From: Denitrificimonas caeni
Lineage (GTDB): Bacteria; Pseudomonadota; Gammaproteobacteria; Pseudomonadales; Pseudomonadaceae
Reading direction: 5' to 3'
Assembly: GCF_905120345.1 (NCBI RefSeq)
Contig: NZ_CAJHOA010000003.1
Coordinates: 1 to 64,000 of the forward strand
Length of the DNA: 64,000 nt
Part shown: positions 57,320 to 64,000 of the stretch, piece by piece
How positions within the stretch are numbered: the stretch's first letter is position 1
Layout: each line of letters opens with the position of its first letter
Notes under the pieces: generated by a model
Database searches by the model: none
Told to the model about the DNA's origin: nothing
What the model saw: the letters and a program-made list of their open reading frames with translations, nothing else
Made by a program: the position numbers and the translations under genes

Positions 57320-58375
57320 GTGAGTAAGTTTTGGAGTCCTTTTGTTAATAGCCTCGTGCCTTATGTGCCTGGCGAACAACCGAAGATTGATCGTTTAGTG
57401 AAGCTCAATACCAACGAGAATCCTTATGGACCCTCGGCTAAAGCGATCGCTGCGATGCAGGCGCAAATGAACGATGATCTGCGTCTGTACCCTGATCCCA
57501 ATAGTGATCTACTCAAACATGCCGTGGCTGATTACTACTCGGTGGGTCCGCAGTACGTGTTCGTCGGTAATGGTTCCGATGAAGTGCTTGCGCATGCTTT
57601 CCATGCTTTGTTTCAGCATGACAAACCGCTGTTGTTTCCGGATATCAGCTATAGCTTTTATCCCGTGTATTGCGGTTTGTATGGTATTAAACAGCAGGTC
57701 GTTGCGTTGGATGAAAACTTCCAAATTCGTGTGGCTGATTATCAGCAGCCTAATGGCGGCATTATCTTTCCTAACCCGAATGCACCGACGGGCTGCTTGT
57801 TAGAACTCGATAAGATTGAGCAGGTTTTAACAGCCAATCCTGATTCAGTGGTCTTGGTGGATGAAGCTTATATTGATTTTGGTGGTGATTCAGCGATCAG
57901 CTTGGTAAAAAAATACGATAACTTGTTGGTCACGCAAACCTTGTCAAAATCACGTTCCTTGGCCGGTTTACGGGTTGGCATTGCTGTGGGCCATCCTGAT
58001 TTGATCGAAGGTTTGGAGCGCGTGAAAAATAGCTTTAACTCCTATCCGCTCGATCGTGCTGCTATTGCCGGTGCCGCCGCTGCTTTTGCTGATGCAGATC
58101 ACTTCCACTTCACCCGCAATAAAGTTATTGCTAGTCGTGAGTGGGTGGTTGAAGCATTAAGTGCGCTAGGTTTTGAAGTGCTACCGTCTGCTGCCAACTT
58201 TGTCTTTGCACGCCATAAGAGCCGTGATGCACAAGAGTTGGCTGCGCAATTGCGAGAGCAAGGCGTGCTGGTACGTCACTTTAAACAGGAGCGTATTGAG
58301 CAATTTTTACGCATCAGCATCGGTACTGATGAGCAGAATCAAATATTGATTGATGTCTTAAAAAACTGCATTTAA
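57320..58375 (+). CDS. hisC: Histidinol-phosphate aminotransferase
   Basis: 351 residues, GTG start with AGGAG eight bases upstream. PLP enzyme of fold type [13 protein letters not shown] at the start, DEAYIDF and the PLP-lysine motif [14 protein letters not shown]. Converts imidazole-acetol phosphate to histidinol phosphate. Corresponds to HisC1 of Pseudomonas by its place after hisGD. Confidence 0.95.
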   Translation: MSKFWSPFVNSLVPYVPGEQPKIDRLVKLNTNENPYGPSAKAIAAMQAQMNDDLRLYPDPNSDLLKHAVADYYSVGPQYVFVGNGSDEVLAHAFHALFQHDKPLLFPDISYSFYPVYCGLYGIKQQVVALDENFQIRVADYQQPNGGIIFPNPNAPTGCLLELDKIEQVLTANPDSVVLVDEAYIDFGGDSAISLVKKYDNLLVTQTLSKSRSLAGLRVGIAVGHPDLIEGLERVKNSFNSYPLDRAAIAGAAAAFADADHFHFTRNKVIASREWVVEALSALGFEVLPSAANFVFARHKSRDAQELAAQLREQGVLVRHFKQERIEQFLRISIGTDEQNQILIDVLKNCI

Positions 58376-58425
58376 ACCACCCGTCTGTCGCGGTGTCGGC
58401 AGGTTGCATAACGTTGAGGTGAGCC

Positions 58426-58968
58426 ATGTACAGTGCACAAAACTTAATTTGGATTGATTTGGAAATGACCGGGTTGGATACCGATAATGACCTGATCATT
58501 GAAATGGCCACTATCGTGACCGATAGCCAGCTCAATATCCTCGCAGAAGGCCCTGTACTGGCGATTCACCAGTCGGATGAAGTGCTTGCTGGTATGGACG
58601 AGTGGAATACGCGTCAGCACGGCGGCAGTGGTTTAACTCAGCGTGTACGTGAGAGTCGTATTACTGAAGCTGAAGCTGAAGCTGAGACCATTGCTTTTTT
58701 AGAAAAATGGTTACCGGCCAATGCTTCGCCTATTTGCGGCAATAGTATTTGCCAAGATCGCCGTTTTTTATACCGATATATGCCTAAGCTTGAAGCCTAT
58801 TTCCACTACCGTAATTTAGATGTCTCAACGGTTAAAGAGCTGGCTGCGCGCTGGGCACCAGAGATTCGTGATGGTTTTAAAAAAGGTGAGGCGCACTTGG
58901 CTTTGGCAGATATCCAAGACTCAATCGCCGAGCTGAAGTATTACCGCGAACACTTTATTCGTTACTAA
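58426..58968 (+). CDS. orn: Oligoribonuclease
   Basis: 180 residues. DEDDh exonuclease that degrades 2-5-nt RNA, including pGpG from c-di-GMP turnover. Catalytic residues lie in [24 protein letters not shown] and [14 protein letters not shown]. Separate gene after hisC, followed by a weak hairpin at 58980-58996 (ATGGCA-CTA-TGCCAT). Confidence 0.96.
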   Translation: MYSAQNLIWIDLEMTGLDTDNDLIIEMATIVTDSQLNILAEGPVLAIHQSDEVLAGMDEWNTRQHGGSGLTQRVRESRITEAEAEAETIAFLEKWLPANASPICGNSICQDRRFLYRYMPKLEAYFHYRNLDVSTVKELAARWAPEIRDGFKKGEAHLALADIQDSIAELKYYREHFIRY

Positions 58969-59059
58969 TACTCAATATGGCACTATGCCATTGAATAATG
59001 AGATTTTTTCTTCGTAATATAAGACCTTTGGCTAGGTTTTCTGTACTATGAGTCGTAGA

Positions 59060-59090
59060 TTGTAAGACAAAATACATTAGCATATATGCT
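59060..59090 (+). promoter_or_regulatory. Palindrome and weak promoter upstream of erdR
   Basis: A perfect 12-base palindrome AGCATATATGCT (59079-59090) covers a possible -10 TATATG, 17 bases from TTGTAA (59060-59065); each box matches 4 of 6 consensus bases. It lies about 110 bases before the erdR start. Weak evidence, offered as a candidate operator. Confidence 0.25.
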
Positions 59091-59202
59091 TGTGATTACC
59101 TGTATAGACGTGAGGGCGGTACGTTATGGTCTTATATGTGGCCGCTTCGACACTGAACGGTAAGGTACACAGCGCTACTATAATAAAGAAACAGGATCCT
59201 AA

Positions 59203-59856
59203 ATGATGGCTGCCTATGAAATACTGATTACAGATGACCACCCATTATTCAGAAGTGCTTTGCGTCAAGCACTGACGCTGAGTTTGGGGAGTGCTGTACG
59301 TTTAGTCGAAGCAGAAAATATTGCGCAGCTTGAAAGTTGTTTGCAAGAAAAATCAGATTGGGACTTAGTGTTGCTGGATTTAAATATGCCAGGCGCACAT
59401 GGTTTTTCTGGGTTGGTGTTACTGCGGGGGCAGTATCCACAAATTCCAGTGATGATGATCTCAGCACAAGAAGAATCTACAGTAATGGCTCGTGCACGTG
59501 AGTTTGGTGCTAGCGGTTTTATTCCAAAGTCCAGCGCATTAGAAGATATTCAAAAAGCCGTACAAGTTGTTTTAGATGGCGATGTTTGGTGGCCTGCACA
59601 AACAGCTGCCACCGCTGCAGTGACCGCAGACGAAAAAGCTGCCAGTGCAGGCTTAGCTAGCTTAACGCCACAGCAGTTCCGTGTTCTGACGATGGTTTGT
59701 GATGGTTTGCTCAATAAGCAAATCGCTTACGACTTAAACGTGTCAGAGGCAACTGTCAAAGCGCATGTTACCGCAATTTTCCGTAAGCTAAATGTACGTA
59801 CACGTACGCAAGCTGCTTTATTGTTGCAGCAAATGGAATCTATTCCACAAAGCTAA
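59203..59856 (+). CDS. erdR: NarL/LuxR-type response regulator, ErdR-like
   Basis: 217 residues. Receiver domain (about 5-120) with phospho-acceptor Asp in VLLDLNMPGAHG and the acidic pair in ILITDDHPLF, then a LuxR-type helix-turn-helix (about 150-210; LTPQQFRVLTMVCDGLLNKQIAYDLNVSEATVKAH is split over the motif). No sensor kinase is adjacent. In P. aeruginosa ErdR has the same neighbour, dgkA, and activates ethanol oxidation and acetate use genes including acs and actP. Here yjcH-actP at 36717 is a likely target. Confidence 0.8.
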   Translation: MMAAYEILITDDHPLFRSALRQALTLSLGSAVRLVEAENIAQLESCLQEKSDWDLVLLDLNMPGAHGFSGLVLLRGQYPQIPVMMISAQEESTVMARAREFGASGFIPKSSALEDIQKAVQVVLDGDVWWPAQTAATAAVTADEKAASAGLASLTPQQFRVLTMVCDGLLNKQIAYDLNVSEATVKAHVTAIFRKLNVRTRTQAALLLQQMESIPQS

Positions 59857-59938
59857 ATAGTCCTTACGTCAGTAGTGTGATTGGGCAAGGACGCCATGCT
59901 GATGTTGTTCGTTGTGTCACTGCTTAGAAAAGGTATTT

Positions 59939-60307
59939 ATGTCATCGCCATTTAAAGGCCAAGCCGGTGTTCGGCGTATTGTTAATGCTGCTGGCTATTC
60001 ATGGGCTGGCCTACGTGCCGCGTTTGTTGGTGAGGCTGCGTTTCGTCAACTGCTGTTACTCAACGCTATTTTAATTCCGATCAGTTTCTTTCTCGATGTG
60101 TCTCGTGGCGAGCGAGCCTTAATGGTGGCGGTGTGTTTACTGTCGTTAATAATCGAACTGTTTAACTCAGCGATTGAAGCCGCGATTGACCGTATTTCCT
60201 TAGAGCGACATCCTCTGTCTAAAAATGCTAAGGATATGGGTAGCGCCGCGCAAATGGTTGGCATGAGCGTCATTGCCGTAGTCTGGGCAATGATCTTGCT
60301 GGGCTAG
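59939..60307 (+). CDS. dgkA: Diacylglycerol kinase
   Basis: 122 residues from the ATG at 59939 (AAAAGG seven bases before). Small trimeric membrane kinase with three helices; converts diacylglycerol left from glucan or LPS-decoration reactions to phosphatidate. Family motif IIELFNSAIEAAIDR is present with the catalytic Glu and Asn. Follows erdR as in Pseudomonas. Confidence 0.94.
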   Translation: MSSPFKGQAGVRRIVNAAGYSWAGLRAAFVGEAAFRQLLLLNAILIPISFFLDVSRGERALMVAVCLLSLIIELFNSAIEAAIDRISLERHPLSKNAKDMGSAAQMVGMSVIAVVWAMILLG

Positions 60308-60330
60308 CCACGCATGAGTCTGTAGTGCGG

Positions 60331-61251
60331 TTATTCTTTAACCGCACTCACACCGGCTAATGTGGTAAATGATGTGTCTTTAGCCGTCAGTAAAAAATCC
60401 TTCATAAACGCAGCATCGAGCATATCGGTACGCACCGCTGCATAGAGAGTCGAGAACAGACCGTCTTCACCTAAGCGACGAGCACTGACATAGCCCTTAG
60501 AGCTGTATTCATGCATTGCCCAGTTCGGTAAGCAACAGACCCCGCGGCCACTGGCCACCAATTGCATCATCATCACCGTGAGTTCAGAGGTGCGTACTTG
60601 TGCCGGCTCGACATCGGCGGGCTCTAAAAAGTGATTGAAAATATCCAAGCGATCGTGATCGACTGGGTAGGTGATCAGCGTCTCATTACGTAAATCTTCA
60701 GGTTCTACATAGGCTTTCTGCGCCAGAGGATGCTGTTTTGCCACGGCTAACAGGGCTTCATAAGTAAACAGTGGGATATAGCTGATACCGGTGAGCTCAA
60801 CAGGATCAGACGTCACCACTAAATCCAGATCGCCACGCGCTAATGCTGGTAACGGCGCAAAAGAGAAGCCTGAGGCCAAATCCAATTCTACTTCCGGCCA
60901 AGCATCACGAAACTGATCAATGGTCGGCATCAGCCATTGAAAACAACTGTGGCATTCAATGGCCATATGCAAACGTCCAGCCGAGCCACCTTGTAAGCGC
61001 GTAATATCACGCTCCGCCCCGCGCATCAGCGGTAACACTTCATCGGCCAATCTGAGTAAACGTAAGCCGGCACTGGTAAAACGTACCGGTTTGGTCTTAC
61101 GCACGAACAGTTGCATATCGAGGCGCTCTTCCATTTCTTTAAACTGGTGGGAGAGGGCTGATTGGGTGAGGTGCAGACGTTCTGCTGCCTCGACTAAGCT
61201 GCCTGCATCACGTAAAGCGCCGAGCGTCTTGAGGTGGCGAATATCCAACAT
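60331..61251 (-). CDS. metR: LysR-type regulator MetR
   Basis: 306 residues. N-terminal winged helix-turn-helix (LKTLGALRDAGSLVEAAERLHLTQSALSHQFKEME), then a periplasmic-binding-protein-like effector domain. The His-containing stretch HSCFQWLMP is typical of MetR, which senses homocysteine. Divergent from metE with 115 bases between, the classic layout in which MetR activates metE and represses itself. Confidence 0.93.
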   Translation of the reverse strand: MLDIRHLKTLGALRDAGSLVEAAERLHLTQSALSHQFKEMEERLDMQLFVRKTKPVRFTSAGLRLLRLADEVLPLMRGAERDITRLQGGSAGRLHMAIECHSCFQWLMPTIDQFRDAWPEVELDLASGFSFAPLPALARGDLDLVVTSDPVELTGISYIPLFTYEALLAVAKQHPLAQKAYVEPEDLRNETLITYPVDHDRLDIFNHFLEPADVEPAQVRTSELTVMMMQLVASGRGVCCLPNWAMHEYSSKGYVSARRLGEDGLFSTLYAAVRTDMLDAAFMKDFLLTAKDTSFTTLAGVSAVKE

Positions 61252-61304
61252 GAGAATTCCTTAAGTGGCAACATGAATAAAACTATTGATCATCGATAAT
61301 ATTT

Positions 61305-61317
61305 TGAGTTTGTCTCA
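61305..61317. promoter_or_regulatory. Candidate MetR binding site
   Basis: TGAG-TTTGT-CTCA has the geometry of the MetR site TGAA-N5-TTCA with one base changed symmetrically in each arm. It is 49 bases before the metE ATG and 54 from the metR start. A prediction by position and pattern. Confidence 0.45.
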
Positions 61318-61366
61318 TTCACGCTCGACCATGACAATAGCGCCATTAACTTAGAGGAGAGCAATC

Positions 61367-63658
61367 ATGGCCGTAGCACATAACTTAGGTTTTCCCCGCA
61401 TTGGTGGCGATCGCGAATTAAAAAAAGCAGTTGAAGCGTATTGGAAAGGCGACATTAATGTAGACAGTTTACGTCAAGTGGGCCGTGAATTGCGTGCTAA
61501 GCACTGGCAGATTCAGAAAGATGCCGGTCTAGACTTAGTACCGGTCGGGGACTTTGCTTGGTACGACCAAGTCTTGACTCACTCACTGACTTTCGGTGTC
61601 GTTCCAGAACGTTTTGTTAAAGCGGGCGAAAAACCAACGCTTGATACCTTATTTGCCATGGGCCGTGGTGTTGTAGAGAGCAGTTGTTGTGGCGGTGCTC
61701 ACGCTCAAGAAATGACCAAATGGTTTGACACTAACTACCACTATTTAGTACCCGAGCTGACTGCAGACCAAGAGTTTTCTTTAAGCTGGGAGCAGTTGTT
61801 TGAAGAAGTTGACGAAGCTTTAGAGCTGGGTCACAACGTTAAACCTGTGGTGATCGGTCCATTGACTTGGTTATGGTTGGGGAAAGTGAAAGGCGAAGAG
61901 TTTAACAAACTAGACTTACTCGATAAATTACTGCCAATCTATGGCGAAATTTTTCAGCGCTTGGCTGCACAAGGTGTTGAGTGGGTACAAGTTGATGAGC
62001 CGATTCTGAGCCTTGATTTACCACAAGAGTGGAAAAATGCGTTTGAGCGAGCCTATAACTTGCTACAACGTGAGCCGATTAAGAAGTTAGTTGCGACGTA
62101 TTTCTCTGGTCTAGAAGATAACCTCGGTTTAGCCGCAGCATTACCTGTTGATGGCTTACACATCGACCTCGTACGTGCACCAGAACAGTACCCAACGATT
62201 TTAGACCGTCTACCTGCTTATAAAGTGTTATCACTGGGTGTCGTTAACGGCCGGAATGTATGGCGCTGTGATCTGGAGAAAGTATTAGAAACGCTTAAGC
62301 ATGCGCACGAGCGTTTAGGCGACCGTTTATGGGTGGCACCATCCTGTTCATTACTGCACAGCCCGGTTGATTTAAACCGTGAAGATCAGCTCGATGAAGA
62401 ATTAAAAAGCTGGCTCGCCTTTGCTGTACAAAAGTCAGCAGAAGTGGCCATCTTAGCTGAAGCACTGAACAACCCAGACAACCCAAAAGTTAAAGCCGCA
62501 CTGGCTGAGAGCCGTAAAGTGCAAGAGAGCCGCGCCAATTCACCTCGTATTCACAAGCCCGAAGTACAGGTGCGTTTAGCGGCAGTTACCGCAGCAGACA
62601 GCCAACGTAAATCAGTCTTTGCTGAACGTATCAAGCTGCAACGTGAGCGTTTGGATTTACCACTGTTCCCAACCACCACGATTGGTTCGTTTCCACAGAC
62701 CGCTGAAATCCGTGGGACACGTTTAGCGTTCCGTCAGGGCAAACTGAACGAAGCAGACTACAAACATGCAATGCAGAAAGAAATCCAGCACGCAGTTAAA
62801 GTGCAAGAAGAGCTAGACCTTGATGTGTTAGTACACGGCGAAGCCGAGCGTAACGATATGGTTGAATACTTTGCTGAGCAACTGGACGGCTACCTGTTCA
62901 CCCGTTTTGGTTGGGTACAGAGCTATGGTTCACGTTGTGTAAAACCGGCGGTGATCTTCGGTGACTTAACCCGTCCGAAAGCGATGACCGTTGAGTGGAT
63001 TGAATATGCACAGCAGCAGACGAATAAAATCATGAAAGGTATGCTGACCGGTCCCGTGACCATGCTGATGTGGTCGTTCCCGCGTGAAGACGTTTCACGT
63101 GAAGAACAAGCACGTCAATTGGCCCTCGCGATTCGTGATGAAGTGGTTGATCTGGAAGCCGCGGGCATCAAGATCATTCAGATTGACGAAGCGGCATTCC
63201 GTGAAGGTTTACCATTGCGCAAAGCTGAGTGGAAAAACTACTTGGATTGGGCCACTGAAGCTTTCCGTCTCACCGCCAGTGGCGTACGTGATGAAACGCA
63301 GATTCACACCCACATGTGCTACAGCGAGTTTAACGACGTGATCGACTCCATCGCAGCGATGGACGCGGACGTTATTACCATTGAAACTTCACGTTCAGAT
63401 ATGGAGTTGCTAGAAGCCTTTGAAACATTCCACTACCCGAACGACATTGGTCCAGGTGTGTACGATATTCACTCACCACGCGTGCCAGATAGCGAAGAAA
63501 TGGCTAACTTGCTCCGTAAAGCAGCCAAGCGCATTCCAGTTGAGCACCTGTGGGCCAACCCCGATTGCGGTCTAAAAACTCGCGGCTGGCCAGAAACCAA
63601 AGCGGCCTTAGAGCACATGGTGGTCGCCGCTAAGCAGTTGCGTGAAGAGTACGCATAA
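61367..63658 (+). CDS. metE: Cobalamin-independent methionine synthase
   Basis: 763 residues, full length. Transfers methyl from 5-methyltetrahydropteroyl-triglutamate to homocysteine. Two related barrels: the N-terminal one starts [16 protein letters not shown], and the C-terminal one starts [14 protein letters not shown]. Zinc ligands are in THMCYSEF (His, Cys) and [11 protein letters not shown] (Cys). GAGGAG lies nine bases before the ATG. No cobalamin riboswitch fits in the short upstream region. Confidence 0.97.
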   Translation: MAVAHNLGFPRIGGDRELKKAVEAYWKGDINVDSLRQVGRELRAKHWQIQKDAGLDLVPVGDFAWYDQVLTHSLTFGVVPERFVKAGEKPTLDTLFAMGRGVVESSCCGGAHAQEMTKWFDTNYHYLVPELTADQEFSLSWEQLFEEVDEALELGHNVKPVVIGPLTWLWLGKVKGEEFNKLDLLDKLLPIYGEIFQRLAAQGVEWVQVDEPILSLDLPQEWKNAFERAYNLLQREPIKKLVATYFSGLEDNLGLAAALPVDGLHIDLVRAPEQYPTILDRLPAYKVLSLGVVNGRNVWRCDLEKVLETLKHAHERLGDRLWVAPSCSLLHSPVDLNREDQLDEELKSWLAFAVQKSAEVAILAEALNNPDNPKVKAALAESRKVQESRANSPRIHKPEVQVRLAAVTAADSQRKSVFAERIKLQRERLDLPLFPTTTIGSFPQTAEIRGTRLAFRQGKLNEADYKHAMQKEIQHAVKVQEELDLDVLVHGEAERNDMVEYFAEQLDGYLFTRFGWVQSYGSRCVKPAVIFGDLTRPKAMTVEWIEYAQQQTNKIMKGMLTGPVTMLMWSFPREDVSREEQARQLALAIRDEVVDLEAAGIKIIQIDEAAFREGLPLRKAEWKNYLDWATEAFRLTASGVRDETQIHTHMCYSEFNDVIDSIAAMDADVITIETSRSDMELLEAFETFHYPNDIGPGVYDIHSPRVPDSEEMANLLRKAAKRIPVEHLWANPDCGLKTRGWPETKAALEHMVVAAKQLREEYA

Positions 63659-63705
63659 AGCTTAAATGGGCTGGTCAGGTTGATTCGCTTGGAAATAAAG
63701 AAGAC

Positions 63706-63735
63706 GCACAGTTGCGCAAGGGCTGTGCATTTTTT
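63706..63735 (+). terminator. Terminator after metE
   Basis: GCACAG pairs with CTGTGC around an 11-base loop that can itself fold (TTGCGCAA), followed by AT6. Forty-eight bases after the metE stop. Confidence 0.7.
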
Positions 63736-63741
63736 GGCAGG

Positions 63742-63784
63742 GTAGTGTGCATGTCGTTAGTAAGGTAGACGGCATGCACACTAC
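63742..63784. other. Strong 16-bp hairpin of unknown role downstream of metE
   Basis: GTAGTGTGCATG (63742-63753) is the exact complement of CATGCACACTAC (63773-63784); the stem extends inward by four more pairs (TCGT with ACGG, one G-T), leaving an 11-base loop TAGTAAGGTAG. No T run follows on either strand, so it is not a standard terminator. It could be part of a small RNA, a processing site, or the end signal of the minus-strand gene. Confidence 0.6.
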
Positions 63785-63895
63785 AACTAATCAGGACCTT
63801 ATCGGGTGGGGGAGTTGCATCCGTTGTTGCTGAGAGACGCTTAAAGTACTGTCCAGAATGAATGAGAGGGTCACTTGCGCTAGTACGAGGAGAAA

Positions 63896-64000
63896 TTAGC
63901 CTTTAATTAATGCAATAGGAAGTAAGTTATTTTTTTGTGCAGCACGCTCAAGACGGCCGTCAATTTTGATTGCTTGTACAAAAATATTAATTCTTTCTAG
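63896..64000 (-). CDS. C-terminal end of an unidentified minus-strand gene
   Basis: From the window edge the minus strand reads open for 34 codons to a TAA at 63896-63898, giving a helical, protein-like end (INIFVQAIKIDGRLE, AAQKNNLLPIALIKG). It is too short to name. The amino-acid mix, regular charge pattern and no rival frame make coding likely, but chance cannot be excluded at this length. Confidence 0.4.
   Translation of the reverse strand, partial: LERINIFVQAIKIDGRLERAAQKNNLLPIALIKG

Overview
The window reads as chromosome of a gammaproteobacterium of the family Pseudomonadaceae. Three blocks have the Pseudomonas gene order: the LPS-core block waaF-waaC-waaG-waaP-wapP-wapQ-kinase-carbamoyltransferase-wapH with mig-14 and dnpA further on, mlaFEDCB-ibaG-murA-hisG-hisD-hisC, and erdR-dgkA. 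Base composition is only moderate in GC for that family (29 of 60 bases in 54001-54060), so a low-GC relative such as Denitrificimonas, Thiopseudomonas or the Pseudomonas caeni group is a reasonable guess; this is inference, not a database result. I see no rRNA, tRNA, CRISPR array, insertion sequence or prophage.

Layout. 0.1-6.1 kb: hemH, then a TetR regulator divergent from a two-gene RND efflux operon, with a palindromic operator between them. 6.2-16.0 kb: a tightly packed LPS inner-core operon with heptosyltransferases, WaaG, a series of kinase-fold proteins (one a double-kinase protein), a carbamoyltransferase and a GT4 glycosyltransferase. 16.0-24.5 kb: a markedly AT-rich, probably horizontally acquired surface-glycan module (two CatB-type O-acetyltransferases, a DUF6625-type putative glycosyltransferase, a GT4 paralogue of the upstream WapH-like gene, a GT2, an O-antigen ligase on the opposite strand, and an acyltransferase-3/SGNH protein), ending in a small kinase-like gene and an orphan rmlD. 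25.6-27.9 kb: mig-14 and dnpA, both linked to antimicrobial tolerance.

28-34 kb: the rsx/rnf electron-transport operon (ABCDGE), whose RsxC has a repetitive tail, followed by a cold-shock/DUF1294 protein. 34.6-41.3 kb: a chemoreceptor behind a FliA-type promoter, yjcH-actP for acetate uptake, a small secreted protein behind a Fur-box-like site, and a marR-MFS pair. 41.4-42.9 kb: a tandem duplication of a BON-domain gene plus a csbD gene, each copy with its own terminator. 43-50 kb: SpoU-type methyltransferase, class I fumarase, acyltransferase, ackA-pta and slyD. 50.5-58.4 kb: the mla phospholipid transport operon leading into ibaG, murA and histidine genes. 58.4-64 kb: orn, erdR, dgkA, metR divergent from metE, then about 340 bases with a terminator, a strong unexplained hairpin and the C-terminal end of an unidentified minus-strand gene.

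Functional themes are outer-membrane construction and maintenance (LPS core, O-antigen decoration, mla, murA, dgkA) and acetate metabolism (actP, ackA-pta, and ErdR, a known controller of acetate/ethanol genes in Pseudomonas). The least ordinary parts are the kinase-rich LPS block with two catalytically altered members, the AT-rich glycan module, the patchwork BON-csbD duplication with compensatory changes in the paired terminators, and the unexplained hairpin downstream of metE.
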